The notes: a model not told the origin generated them from the letters alone. 64,000 nt of DNA from Gramella sp. AN32 (GCF_023718305.1 NZ_QEYO01000011.1:62001-126000), one strand, 5' to 3'; shown: positions 38,205 through 48,314, counted from the stretch's first letter. A program made the numbers and translations.

Positions 38205-40181
38205 TTACTTATTTAAATACACATACCGTATCCTACACGCATGCCCATTGCTTTGTTCATCTTTTTCGTGAGCAATTTTCAACTCCAAACGATGTTTTTC
38301 ATTCACTAAACCACTAGCTAATGTATAATACCAGGGAAGGTGAAACGATGTGCTCCACTTGGTAAAAAGATTCAATTTTTGCCATTCTCCCTTATCTATT
38401 CGGTATTCAATTATTCCGGCATCCTGTCCCGCCGCAACGGCAATACCAACGGCATTACCTTCAAAGGTTACCTTTAACCGACTCCCTGGCACATTACTTA
38501 TCAACATGGGCACATCTACATAATTGGGACGAAACTTTTTACCGTCATTAGGATTCCAAGCAGGATCAATCTCCCAACCTTTTCTTAGTTTAATAGTGGT
38601 AATATCCATCAAAACGCCATTTTCATAATTAAACGCATCTATAGGATTAGGTAAGGCATGAGCGGTTATTTTACCATCATTTTCTATATGCGCCGCATAG
38701 GCATTATCAAGAAATTGAATCATGGAGTGAGCATAAACACCCTGACCAAAAGGTGACGGATGAAGGTTTTTAAAATCGTCTTTCCAGGTAAATTCGCCAT
38801 GATCAATTCTTTCTGTAACCTCTTTTGCCAGGTTGATGGTTGGAATGGCATAATGTTCAGCTACCTGATTATGATTTTTAATTACTTCAGGTATTTTTCC
38901 AGATCGGTAGGTCTCTATTTTTCCTGGATCTACAAAATGCATCATTACGATATCTACTGATGGATTAAATTTTCGCATATGACGAACAATACCTTCCATC
39001 CCCCTAATTTGTTCAGTAGATGTTCTTTTATTAGAGCCATCGTTCACAGCTGCTTCCTCAAATAATAAATCAATCTTACCTTTTGATAATACATCCCGCA
39101 CCAGTCTAAACGCGCCAGGGGTAGTTCCCATAGAAGGGATACCAGCAGCAATAAATTCAAATTCCGTTTCAGGAAACTTGTTTTCCAGGTAGTTTGTAAT
39201 GCTATCTCTCCAACCGCCATTATGTGTAATGGAACCTCCCAGAAAAGCAACCCGCCCTTTTTTATTTTGTATAAATTGAATCTGGCTATTCTGCAAGCCG
39301 CTTCGTATTTGATGATAAGTTGACGAATTCAAGGGTCTGTTCTTAGTGCTATGGGATATGATAAAATCAACCACCATTTCGGGATTGTCAATTTCATAAT
39401 GGTGTCCATTTGATTTTTGAACCACAGAGCCACAAGGTGATACCGTTGCTGTTCCTCCCAAACGGATGTAATTATTAATCAGCACTAATGAATTTTCTTC
39501 CGGAGGGACCACGTGATCATTTAAACTCACAGTGTGTAAAATAGGCACTCCGGCTTTCGCCAGTTTATCTAAATTATCAATAGGGTTGTCACTGTATGCT
39601 TTTGCCTGTTCATCGGTTTCAAATCCATATTCTTTCTTTAATAACTCCCAATCCTTTTTGCTGCCCTCACTTGTTCCAAAGCCTGCAGGCCAACTTTTAA
39701 AATCACAAACAATAGCATCTGCATAAATGCATGCTACTTTCTCAGGATTTTGTTTCGCCCAATTGTAGGCAAATAATCCGCCGCGACTATGGCTATGTAG
39801 AGCTACTTTAGTTTGTAAGTGATAGGTGGTTATAAGGTGACGGTAAAATTTATTCCAGACTTCTACAGCTTTCGGACTACCAAATTGATTATTGGTATTT
39901 ATATAAGCAATATGGAAACCTTTACCCAAAAGCACACTATCTATTTCAGCATGGTAATCGGGAAATCGAGCCCGCCATAACCATGGATTTCCGGGTAAGG
40001 GTTTTTCAGGACGCGTAAGGTGTGCTTCCCGTCCTTCAAATTTAAAATTGATACGTTCAAATCCCTTCCAGGTTGTTTTAAATGCTTCATTAGGATTGGT
40101 TTGTCCTTGAGCTTTAGACACTTCCATTGTAAAAGTGAATAGCACAGCAATAATGAATAAAAATTTGCAGTTATTTTTCAT
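38205..40181 (-). CDS. Two-esterase fusion: alpha/beta-hydrolase domain plus SGNH domain
   Basis: A 658-residue secreted protein (leader ending SKAQ) with two hydrolase folds. Residues about 35-275 form an alpha/beta hydrolase: nucleophile elbow SHS132RGG, acid D222 (SLNDHVV), histidine H260 or H261 (NGHHYE). Residues about 308-490 form an SGNH hydrolase: block I FLGGS317ITHNGG, block III AAVND (379-381), and the C-terminal LHPSPFG with H474. A beta-sandwich tail (about 510-658) follows. Both catalytic sites look complete, so the protein may remove two kinds of acyl group. It sits after the truncated GH95 gene in the degradative series. Substrate esters (acetyl or other) are inference. Confidence 0.85.
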   Translation of the reverse strand: MKNNCKFLFIIAVLFTFTMEVSKAQGQTNPNEAFKTTWKGFERINFKFEGREAHLTRPEKPLPGNPWLWRARFPDYHAEIDSVLLGKGFHIAYINTNNQFGSPKAVEVWNKFYRHLITTYHLQTKVALHSHSRGGLFAYNWAKQNPEKVACIYADAIVCDFKSWPAGFGTSEGSKKDWELLKKEYGFETDEQAKAYSDNPIDNLDKLAKAGVPILHTVSLNDHVVPPEENSLVLINNYIRLGGTATVSPCGSVVQKSNGHHYEIDNPEMVVDFIISHSTKNRPLNSSTYHQIRSGLQNSQIQFIQNKKGRVAFLGGSITHNGGWRDSITNYLENKFPETEFEFIAAGIPSMGTTPGAFRLVRDVLSKGKIDLLFEEAAVNDGSNKRTSTEQIRGMEGIVRHMRKFNPSVDIVMMHFVDPGKIETYRSGKIPEVIKNHNQVAEHYAIPTINLAKEVTERIDHGEFTWKDDFKNLHPSPFGQGVYAHSMIQFLDNAYAAHIENDGKITAHALPNPIDAFNYENGVLMDITTIKLRKGWEIDPAWNPNDGKKFRPNYVDVPMLISNVPGSRLKVTFEGNAVGIAVAAGQDAGIIEYRIDKGEWQKLNLFTKWSTSFHLPWYYTLASGLVNEKHRLELKIAHEKDEQSNGHACRIRYVYLNK

Positions 40182-40223
40182 CTAATTGTTCCTTCTAATT
40201 TATTTACCTTTTATCAGCATAAT

Positions 40224-40694
40224 TTAAATTGCACCCGTATAGCTGGTTTTCTGGATTGCCCTGTTAATATCCAGCTCCCGGTAATAATTTTCATAATTTT
40301 CATGTCCGTCAAACTTCAAATACAGGTTGCCCGCCGTTTCATAAGGCATTCCATGAGAGGTCTGAGAAATGATTTTCGTATTGGCCAGGTTGTGGGCTTC
40401 TTTATAATTTCCTTCAAAAAGCAACTGGCGTATCTCCGGAAGGATCTCGCGGGTATTGGGATTATCATTCCGGTGCGGGCCACCAGACCACAGGGTTTCT
40501 TCGTTGAGCTGAATATTTTCTTCAGCGGGATTTCCAAAAACCATCGCGCCAAGTCGGCCATTTCCGATAGGCAAAGCTTCATTCCAGTTAGGAGCCGGAG
40601 CGTCGTACCAGAGTACCAGGTCATTTTTGTCCTGAGCAGTACTATTTATAGATACGAGTAATAATAAAATAGTGAGATTTCGGATCTTTTTCAT
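40224..40694 (-). pseudogene. Truncated GH95 alpha-L-fucosidase (N-terminal 156 residues)
   Basis: The frame begins like a complete GH95 enzyme: leader ending STAQ, then LWYDAPAPNWNEALPIGNGRLGAMVFG, LNEETLWSGGP and ETAGNLYLKF, the hallmark N-terminal beta-sandwich of GH95. It stops after 156 residues at KTSYTGAI, whereas family members have about 750-830 and carry the catalytic (alpha/alpha)6 barrel later. No GH95 sequence follows in any frame; the fusion esterase starts 42 bp further on. An internal deletion of roughly 1.9 kb is the likely cause. The fragment cannot be catalytic. It indicates that the ancestral substrate contained alpha-linked L-fucose (or L-galactose). Confidence 0.88.
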
Positions 40695-40716
40695 TACAAA
40701 AATTTTGTTGGCACTT

Positions 40717-41664
40717 TTATTTTAAATGTGTTCGCATAAACCTGAAAGCGTAATCATTAAGTTCTTTTATAGATGGAGAAATATTATTTCCATTGAAACT
40801 ATGTCCTGCATTCTTTATGGTTAATAGTTCCACATTTGAATTTTTTTCTTTTGCCACTTCCACCATATAAGTAGAATTGATAATGGGCAAAATTGTATCC
40901 TTATCTCCATGCAACAGTAAGATTGGCGGACTGTTTGTATCCAAATATTCGGTGGGGCTAAGCAATTTTGCCAATTCCGGTTTTTCCTCCAAAGGAGCTC
41001 CTAAAAGTCTTTCAAATAACTTTTCATCTTCAAAAATGGAACCCGGTCTCAATTCAGGATTTAAACAGGAAGTAAAGGGAAAATAAGAGACGATACACTT
41101 AAAATCAGGCTCAAAATCTGCCAATTCCAGATCTCCTTTAAAATCAGCATTTTTTCCTAAAGCCGTGAGCAAACTCAGATGTCCACCGGCAGAGCCACCC
41201 CAAACACCATAACGTTTTTTGTCAAGTTTAAATTGATCGGCATTTTTTAAAAGAAAACGGGCAGCATCTTTAGCATCTACCACTGCATCATAGGCTGTTG
41301 TGTTTTCGCGAGCCAGACGATATTCTATGGTAACACCTACTACTCCATTATCTACCAGCGATCTTAATGTGCCTAAAAAAGACTTTTTCAGCACATTATA
41401 TTTATGGCCACCAGACCATCCACCACCATGTACGTGCATCATCCAGGAATTTTTATCCTGAATTTTGACAGAGTCCGGATAAAAAATGGTCATATTTAAT
41501 TCTACGTCATCTATCGTTTTATAGACTACGGTCTCTTTATGGCTAAACGAATCCAAAATTTCCTGTTCACTGAGCCTTTGCCCGGATACCATGGAAGGAA
41601 TATAAAATAAAAGAAGCCCTAGAATTAGGGTATAATTCTTTTTTAAATTTATCCAATTCCTCAT
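40717..41664 (-). CDS. Alpha/beta hydrolase, BD-FAE/acetyl-esterase-like
   Basis: A 315-residue secreted esterase. The oxyanion HGGGW motif (79-83), nucleophile GGS158AGG, acid D256 (HGDKDTILP) and H288 (AGHSF) are all present, which fits the BD-FAE/acetylxylan-esterase type of hormone-sensitive-lipase-like enzymes. I start at the ATG at 41664 (MRNWINLKKN), giving a clear leader ending MVSGQ; a TTG frame extends to 41763 but adds a charged, leader-masking segment. It precedes the GH95 fragment by 22 bp. It probably removes acetyl or feruloyl-like groups from imported oligomers. Confidence 0.88.
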   Translation of the reverse strand: MRNWINLKKNYTLILGLLLFYIPSMVSGQRLSEQEILDSFSHKETVVYKTIDDVELNMTIFYPDSVKIQDKNSWMMHVHGGGWSGGHKYNVLKKSFLGTLRSLVDNGVVGVTIEYRLARENTTAYDAVVDAKDAARFLLKNADQFKLDKKRYGVWGGSAGGHLSLLTALGKNADFKGDLELADFEPDFKCIVSYFPFTSCLNPELRPGSIFEDEKLFERLLGAPLEEKPELAKLLSPTEYLDTNSPPILLLHGDKDTILPIINSTYMVEVAKEKNSNVELLTIKNAGHSFNGNNISPSIKELNDYAFRFMRTHLK

Positions 41665-41792
41665 TCCACTTTTCTTATTTGATTTTTTAATCTTTATGTT
41701 TTGTAAATCCAAAATAGAATGTTCTTTAATCAAATTGTATAACCCTAAAATCCCTGCTATCAAATTTCATCTTCTCCCTCGTGTATGTTAGT

Positions 41793-43053
41793 TTATTCGG
41801 TCAATCGATCTTCAAGTATTTCCCTAACCTCCTCTGCTGTTGGATCTTTAGCAATAATTTCACCTTTTTTATCAATTAGAAAAAGAGCACCTCCACCTCC
41901 ATCAACACCATATTTTTCCCAAATTCTGTTTTGTCGATCTAACTCTACAAGCTGAACCCACGGCCATTTTTCTTTTTGTAGAAATTTCTCCAATCTATCT
42001 GTGTTCTTAAATTCACCAGCAACTCCTACAATACTAAATCCCTTGTCTTTATATTCACTAAATAATGGAACCATTGTCCTACTCTTAGCTATACAAGGTC
42101 CGCACCAGGTAGCCCATAAGTCGAGTAATGCAATTTTCCCGTTAATCTTATCGGAAAGTTTTACTTCATTGCCATTAAGATCGGGTGCAGAAAAATCTAC
42201 ATATGCTTTCCCAACTTTTATATATTCAATTGCATTTATCAAATTAGAAGATAATTCGTTGTAGGGATGGTTCATTTGCTTTAGATAGAATTTGATAATT
42301 TCTTTTAGCCAGTTTCAAATCGATATTTTCTTTATCATAAATAAGATTCCGTAAAAAGAAGTAATAAGACACTAATGATGGATTTTCTTCTATATAAGAT
42401 TGTTGAAATTGCTGTTGATTTGCAAGGATAGGCTTTAACCGATTTTCTAATTTCTTGGCTTCTGGACTCAAATGATGGTCCTTATTTGCTAAATCCTCTA
42501 TCTTTTTATAGACAGGGATTTTTTCGTCTTGATTTTTTGAATTCCTCAATTCTTCATAAAGCTCTTTGGCCTTTTCACTGTAGTAATTATTGCTTTTAAA
42601 TAAAAGCCTTAAACTATCTTGAACAGGTACAATTTGACTATTGAATTTTGTTTCGAAATCTTTTTTAAAATTTTTATACTCAGTATTTAATTCTCCTCCT
42701 TCAACAATATTCCTGTCAAATTCTTCTTCTGGATAGATAGTCAAATTAATTTCCTGATTTTCCAAAAACACCGGCATTGGTCTAAAAGCTCCTCTTTTTA
42801 CCAACTCCGCAAATGCCAGATGAACCGCTTCCGGTTCTTTTAGCTTTTGATTGTATGTAAAACTTCCATTATTTACGGGGATTTTAATCAACGAATCAAA
42901 CCTTGTATCCTGATTGATCTTAATTAAGACGATAGTGTCCGTCTCTGCACCAATAACCTTTCCTGTTAATTTCAGAACTTTTTCATCTTCTGAATTGCAA
43001 CTAAGTAAGAATGATATGAGAAAAAATAAGGTTAATCTAATTGTAGTTTTCAT
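41793..43053 (-). pseudogene. DUF4369-thioredoxin (TlpA-like) protein gene, split by a frameshift
   Basis: Two frames read as one protein. The first (42244-43053, 269 codons) is a lipoprotein (leader ending LLSC) with a DUF4369 domain and helical linker, ending ...KLAKRNYQILSKANEPSLQ. The second (41793-42275, 160 codons) begins MNHPYNELSSNL and carries an AhpC/TlpA thioredoxin fold with the redox motif WATWCGPC. In family members the linker runs straight from '..ILSK..NHPY' into the thioredoxin fold, so a +1 shift near 42262-42275 explains the split. The frames overlap by 32 bp. Sequencing error or translational coupling could also explain it. Members are membrane-anchored thiol-disulfide exchange proteins. 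Confidence 0.75.
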
Positions 43054-43105
43054 ATTCTATTTTTTGTTTAAAATTTCGCACAATTACAGGCTCGCTACCA
43101 AGCTC

Positions 43106-45850
43106 TTACTTAAAGCTGATTTCTCTAAAATCCCCACTCTCAAATTTCATTTTCTTCCTCTTATAAGTTATTTCCACTGGCACTTCATTATGTAGTTTCA
43201 ATTGTTTGCCCTCTTTTTTGAACACCACGTTCCCTTTTTCTGGAGCTGAAATTTTATATCCTTTGGCGGTTACTTCTTTCCCGTTTCCGATAAAAATAAC
43301 CCAGTTACCATCCTTTTCATTAGCCACCAGGGTATAGGTGGCATCTGTGGCCATATCTTTATAATTTACCTCCTGATGGTTGGTCGATGAAAAAACGTAA
43401 TCTTCCCGCCCGGATCTATGGGTAAGGTGCAGTCCAACAAATTCCTTATTTCCATTTTCATCTTTAAAACCTGAGATTTTTTCGATGCTTTTCCCTTTAC
43501 CGGAAGTAAAAGGTTCATAAACTGACACAAACGGACGCTCCCACGCGGCTCCATGCTGTCTTGCGGCAAAAGTTAAATAAGGTTCCTCATCTACTTCGTA
43601 AGGTAGTCCATGACCTCCTTTAAATGCTTTGTTTGGTGGGGATTTAATGGAAAATACTTCACGACCTTCGGTGCCTTTCATCCATAAATTCATAAAAACA
43701 TCCTCTTCACCTTCCGGCATATCTATTTTCCATTCGACCTGATAATCCTTATCTAATTTCACCGATTTTTTATTCCACATATAATCCAGGGCATATAGGT
43801 GACCGCCGGCGAATGCCATTTCCTCACTTGGAGAAAGCTTTAAAGCTTCGCCATTTGCATCCATTACTTTCATACTCTGACCTAAATTGTGATAAAAGTA
43901 ATCGTGGAATTTATCGCCTTTACGCTGTTTTTTAGAGCGAAAAATATCAACATAATATCCTGTTTCTTCTCCAGTTCTAACAATACTTACCATACGGGAC
44001 TGGTCACTGCGTGTTTCCGGTTCTAAGAAATAAACATCAGAATAAGTGATATCTTCAAAATAGCCATCTTTCTTTTCAGATTTTGGATATTCTCCCAGCA
44101 AATCGAATGCATGGTAACTTAACATTTCAGTATAAGAAGAAACGCCATCCACCATTACGGTGTTATGTGCCGGGAATTGAGAATAATACTCCAGATAGAT
44201 GGGTTGTAAATAGCCCGCTCCTTTTCCGGGATCGGAACCCTGCACAAAACCTTTTCCATAAAGTTCCATATTAATACCATTGGCGTGCATGTGATTTCCC
44301 AAAGAACCATTCAGGGAAGCCATCAAACCGTGTTTTCCATTTCCCATTCGCTGCACATGCCAACTTACATTTGGGGCATAAAAAGTTTGGGTAATGTAAT
44401 CGTCTATATCGGCTTTTTCATATTCAGGATTAATCTTTAATGGCTTACTTGCAAAAAAGGAACTTATTTGGGCGATTGGCTTTCGGTTCTTCTCTGTTTT
44501 TTCATTCTCCGCCAATAAGCGGTACAATCTGGTAAATTCCTCCTCCAGTTCCTTATTACCGGTTTTCTGAGCAATTCGAATCATATCGCTAATGGGTTCT
44601 GTACTTAGACTGCTATAATTACTATCACCAAAAGCCACGGTTTGCCCATTCGGAAATAAATACTGTGGCAGTACTTTCACGGCCTTTTTCATTACCGGCA
44701 TATAAGGAAGAATATTATGATCGAAGGTATTATTGAAGTCTTCCATGAAATTTGTAAGATCTTTGGTAACACCTAATGAATACCCCGGACTTTCCGCCCA
44801 AATACCGTTTGCCGGATCATAACCATAATCCAGAAATTTAGTTAAAGACCATTGTCTAGCCGAAGTCTCATTCAGAATATAGTTGATATAATATTCCCTG
44901 CCTTTTCTATCATCATAATCCGCATCACTTCTTAAAACCATGGCCGCCTTCAGGATCACTTTGGCCTGGTGCAGGTTCCAGTTGTTTTGCGGCACGCCGT
45001 TCTTAATAATCTGATCTGTCCAGCGTTTGATGGTTTTATCATACATCGGGATATTTTCTGCATGATTTGCTTCGATATACGGATGTAAAAAATCGTAGAG
45101 TTCAGCAATATCTATTAAGACTCCCTCGTGAATAACCTGAAAATTGGTAAAACCAACCAGGGTCTGGATGTGTCCGTTTAATAAATCTATAGGCTCACTT
45201 CGGTAAGACATGCCTTCCAAATAGGTGTGAAAAATATCATAAGCGAATTTTGCATATTGTTCATCTCCTTCCAGCCATTGAATAAAAGCAGCATCACGGG
45301 CAAGGCCAATTATTTCTTCATTGATCGAATAAACAATACGTCCTGTTTTGGACTGCTCTGCCCATTCAAAAGGATTACCTTCTTTAGACCGATTAGGTAA
45401 ATATAGCCCCCTGGAATCGTCCATATAAGGAAGTATATCTTCTAAATTAGGTTTACCGTAAGGGGTGGTGTAATCCCTGGATCCTACAAATCGTACCGTA
45501 GGAACTGGAGCCTCGCCATCGGCATGGGAGTAGTCTATTCCTTTAACATAGATGTTTTTGGCTTTGGTCTTCCAGTGCATCTGCAAGCGGGAAACCATCC
45601 ACTCCGGGTCGGAGACATGACGTTCTATATGCACGTCGATACGTTCATGGATTCCTTCTAAAACTTCCTTCGCCCAATGTTCATTTTGAATCGTTTCTTT
45701 TAAATCATTCTTTTCTGCTTCAGTAATGTAAAGCCTAGGGTACCCCTGCTCCAAATTTGTTGGTACCGGGATTTTTTGTACATTTTGAGCCATAGTCATA
45801 TAGCTGCAAAAAGCGATCAAAAGAGTGGAGCAATACTTATTTATTATCAT
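43106..45850 (-). CDS. Heparinase II/III-type polysaccharide lyase
   Basis: A 914-residue secreted protein (leader ending MTMAQ). The N-terminal part to about residue 470 is an (alpha/alpha) toroid with the putative catalytic run NNWNLHQ (289-295, H294) and ESPGY (353-357, Y357); the second half is the heparinase II/III beta-sandwich with LGNHMHANG (H520, H522) and AHNTVMVDG. This architecture is shared by several uronic-acid lyase families (PL12, PL15, PL17, PL21 and others); the exact family cannot be set here. It should beta-eliminate a uronate-containing glycan. It lies between the sulfatase and the DUF4369-thioredoxin gene in the same direction. Confidence 0.85.
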   Translation of the reverse strand: MIINKYCSTLLIAFCSYMTMAQNVQKIPVPTNLEQGYPRLYITEAEKNDLKETIQNEHWAKEVLEGIHERIDVHIERHVSDPEWMVSRLQMHWKTKAKNIYVKGIDYSHADGEAPVPTVRFVGSRDYTTPYGKPNLEDILPYMDDSRGLYLPNRSKEGNPFEWAEQSKTGRIVYSINEEIIGLARDAAFIQWLEGDEQYAKFAYDIFHTYLEGMSYRSEPIDLLNGHIQTLVGFTNFQVIHEGVLIDIAELYDFLHPYIEANHAENIPMYDKTIKRWTDQIIKNGVPQNNWNLHQAKVILKAAMVLRSDADYDDRKGREYYINYILNETSARQWSLTKFLDYGYDPANGIWAESPGYSLGVTKDLTNFMEDFNNTFDHNILPYMPVMKKAVKVLPQYLFPNGQTVAFGDSNYSSLSTEPISDMIRIAQKTGNKELEEEFTRLYRLLAENEKTEKNRKPIAQISSFFASKPLKINPEYEKADIDDYITQTFYAPNVSWHVQRMGNGKHGLMASLNGSLGNHMHANGINMELYGKGFVQGSDPGKGAGYLQPIYLEYYSQFPAHNTVMVDGVSSYTEMLSYHAFDLLGEYPKSEKKDGYFEDITYSDVYFLEPETRSDQSRMVSIVRTGEETGYYVDIFRSKKQRKGDKFHDYFYHNLGQSMKVMDANGEALKLSPSEEMAFAGGHLYALDYMWNKKSVKLDKDYQVEWKIDMPEGEEDVFMNLWMKGTEGREVFSIKSPPNKAFKGGHGLPYEVDEEPYLTFAARQHGAAWERPFVSVYEPFTSGKGKSIEKISGFKDENGNKEFVGLHLTHRSGREDYVFSSTNHQEVNYKDMATDATYTLVANEKDGNWVIFIGNGKEVTAKGYKISAPEKGNVVFKKEGKQLKLHNEVPVEITYKRKKMKFESGDFREISFK

Positions 45851-45935
45851 AACTGTTTTCGGGATATAGGAGCCACCATCGCTCCAGCTTAGATTGTATT
45901 ATTTCAGAAACTTCATTTAAGGAATCTTACAGGTC

Positions 45936-47300
45936 TTATTTTGCAACCGACTTCACTCCTTTTCTAACTTCAGTTTTCCAGTCAGCAAGTTTTTGTTTCA
46001 TCTCTTTAACCTTATCCTGATTATCTGAAGATAGATCGTTGCTTTCTGCTAGATCCTGCTCCAAATTATAGAGTTCATAAATAGTATCTGTTTCTTCTGG
46101 AAGCTCCACTAATTTCCAATTCCCACTTCGCATAGCGGAGCGTCCATTGAAGCTCCAGAACAAATCTCTCTCTGGTAGATCTTCAGCATTCAACAAATGC
46201 TTCTTTATACTGATCCCATCAATGTCCTCACCTGATGGTTCTCCGTTAGCAAAATCTAGGAAGGTTGGTAAAAAATCCATGGTCATTACCGTGGCATCGC
46301 TCACAGAACCCGGTTTGATCTTTCCAGGATACCTGATTATAGCCGGCACCCGGTGACCACCTTCATATACAGATGTTTTTGCAGCTCTTAAACCTCCACT
46401 ATCACCGCGACTACCAGCAGTTCCATTATCGGAACAAAAGATAACGATGGTATTCTTATCAAGATCTTCCATAGCAAGCGTGCTCATTATTTCCCCAATT
46501 CCCTCATCCATACTTTCTATCATTTCAGTATAAATGATCTGTACACTATCCTTAGGAATTTTTCTTAAAAATTTACCACTTCCTTCCTTTCTCAGAAACT
46601 TATCATTTCTCCCCTGAATAGGGTAATGTGGTGCTTCCTGCGACAGATATAAAAAGAATGGCTTTCCGGTTTTATCAGGATTATTTTCCTTTAAAAACTG
46701 TTTTCCATATCTGGTAATTAGATCTGTAGTATACCCGGGTTCATCTGCGATCTCCCGATTATTCCACCAGTCCAGGTAACCTTCCTGGTCTATATGGGAA
46801 TGATAATCTATATTTCCGCTAACAAAGCCTACAAAATCATCAAAACCCTGGTAGGTAGGATTAAAAGCTTCGGCATATCCCAGGTGCCATTTTCCATACA
46901 TCCCGGTTACATACCCCTGTTTTTTTAACTCTTCCGCTATCGTAATCTCATCGAGGCTTAGGCCGACTTCCCTGTGATTGGCGGCGGTAATTACCCCTTC
47001 TACCCCGGTTCGCTGCTGGTATTTCCCCGTCATTAAGGCTGCACGTGTAGGACTGCATACCGGGCCATTCGCATGAAAATCCATAAATTTCACTCCCTGT
47101 GCGGCCAGTTTATCCAGGTTGGGAGTATTCACTTTTTCACTGCCATAAGACGATAGTTCGCCGTACCCAAGATCATCTGCCATAATCAATATAATATTAG
47201 GTTTCGTTACTACCTCCATATTTCCTTCTTCCTTTTGGGACCCTTTGCATGATAATATGAAAGCAGAACAAATTGTTAACAATATCTTCTTGTTAATCAT
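45936..47300 (-). CDS. S1 family sulfatase, lipoprotein, second
   Basis: A 454-residue sulfatase with metal motif LIMADDLGYGE (38-48), modification motif C82-S-P-T-R86 followed by AALMTGKY, GKWHLGY and CSDNGTAGSRG. I start at the ATG at 47300, which gives a compact leader (MINKKILLTI) and lipobox ILSC; another ATG at 47327 would add nine residues ahead of the leader. It lacks the C-terminal extension of the sulfatase at 25954 and is only distantly similar, so it probably removes sulfate at another position. It follows the nucleoside-hydrolase-like gene on the same strand. Confidence 0.94.
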   Translation of the reverse strand: MINKKILLTICSAFILSCKGSQKEEGNMEVVTKPNIILIMADDLGYGELSSYGSEKVNTPNLDKLAAQGVKFMDFHANGPVCSPTRAALMTGKYQQRTGVEGVITAANHREVGLSLDEITIAEELKKQGYVTGMYGKWHLGYAEAFNPTYQGFDDFVGFVSGNIDYHSHIDQEGYLDWWNNREIADEPGYTTDLITRYGKQFLKENNPDKTGKPFFLYLSQEAPHYPIQGRNDKFLRKEGSGKFLRKIPKDSVQIIYTEMIESMDEGIGEIMSTLAMEDLDKNTIVIFCSDNGTAGSRGDSGGLRAAKTSVYEGGHRVPAIIRYPGKIKPGSVSDATVMTMDFLPTFLDFANGEPSGEDIDGISIKKHLLNAEDLPERDLFWSFNGRSAMRSGNWKLVELPEETDTIYELYNLEQDLAESNDLSSDNQDKVKEMKQKLADWKTEVRKGVKSVAK

Positions 47301-47355
47301 TCTAAAAATTGGTTTAATTTCTCGCATTTATACTTCTTTCTATAATGTATGCTCT

Positions 47356-48219
47356 TTAAGGTTGTTGTGCCTCTATGATTTCTTTCACATCATTTGGATC
47401 TGTTTTTTGTTTTCCTGTAAGCAGGTACACTACCATACCAGCATCTGAAGGATCAAAATCCCCATTTTTCACACAGGTTAACTGCCTGCTATACAACCAG
47501 TCCAATTGCTTTTTATTTTTCTCTGAACGACTATGTAAGGGAGTGGTTTTAATCCATTCATACTGCTCTTTGGGAGCTTTCAGTCCTTCGTAATCATCGC
47601 CGCCGTTTTGATCTAAAATCCTATCACAGGTTAGTCCAAGAGGTTCAAACTTTTCCTTTATTTCATTCCAGGTCCAACCTGAATGTTGCTCCCAATCAGA
47701 TGGTTTATCGGAATGCCTATTATTCCAGTTAGAATGTGAAATGAGCCTTACAAATTGTAATTTTTTAGGGTTTGCCATTGCTATAGCACTTCCAACTATA
47801 TGCATAGGCCCTGCAGCTAAAATAGTTAAGGGACTATTTTTATTAGAAATATTTATTTGATTAACGATAGCTTCCTGGGCTTTTGTGGTATCCGCTACGG
47901 CTTCAATAAAGTTGCTGTTTTTAAAGTTATAGATCCTTTTACCTTCAAGGGCGCTTTTTATCATTTCCTCTTTACCTCTTTTTTTTTCATGGTTACTTCC
48001 CCAGATGTGGTCGCTAAAGGTGTAAACCGTTAAGCTATCCTGCAAATTTTCAGCCGCCAATAAGGCCAATGTTAAGGGGGTAGCCGCCCAATCGTCGTGA
48101 TCATGCTCGTTTCCATCAGAACTAATTACAATACGCCCGGTGGAATAAGGAATAGTTTGTGCCTGGAAATTAATAGTAAAGACCACCGCCAAAAAGAATA
48201 TAATTTGATAAAGCTTCAT
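47356..48219 (-). CDS. Secreted nucleoside-hydrolase-like protein of unknown function
   Basis: A 287-residue protein with a leader ending FQAQ. The first strand leads into SSDGNEHDHDDWAATP (33-48), an acidic cluster with D35, D40, D42 and D43 that resembles the calcium-binding DxDxxxDD of nucleoside hydrolases, followed by a long helix (LTLALLAAENL). Further on are LTILAAGPMHIVG, which matches the mid-fold strand of that superfamily, and LDQNGGDDYEG. True nucleoside hydrolases are cytoplasmic; this one is exported and lies between a sulfatase and a GH3 enzyme. A role as a glycosidase with this fold is plausible, but no activity is known to me. Confidence 0.6.
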   Translation of the reverse strand: MKLYQIIFFLAVVFTINFQAQTIPYSTGRIVISSDGNEHDHDDWAATPLTLALLAAENLQDSLTVYTFSDHIWGSNHEKKRGKEEMIKSALEGKRIYNFKNSNFIEAVADTTKAQEAIVNQINISNKNSPLTILAAGPMHIVGSAIAMANPKKLQFVRLISHSNWNNRHSDKPSDWEQHSGWTWNEIKEKFEPLGLTCDRILDQNGGDDYEGLKAPKEQYEWIKTTPLHSRSEKNKKQLDWLYSRQLTCVKNGDFDPSDAGMVVYLLTGKQKTDPNDVKEIIEAQQP

Positions 48220-48314
48220 TTCAGTTATGTTTTTTGTTTTTCATCTCCTCATTTAATTCAACATGCATCGCTTCCAAGCCTGTGCAGCACATCAGGTAAC
48301 ATATTTTTATCAAT

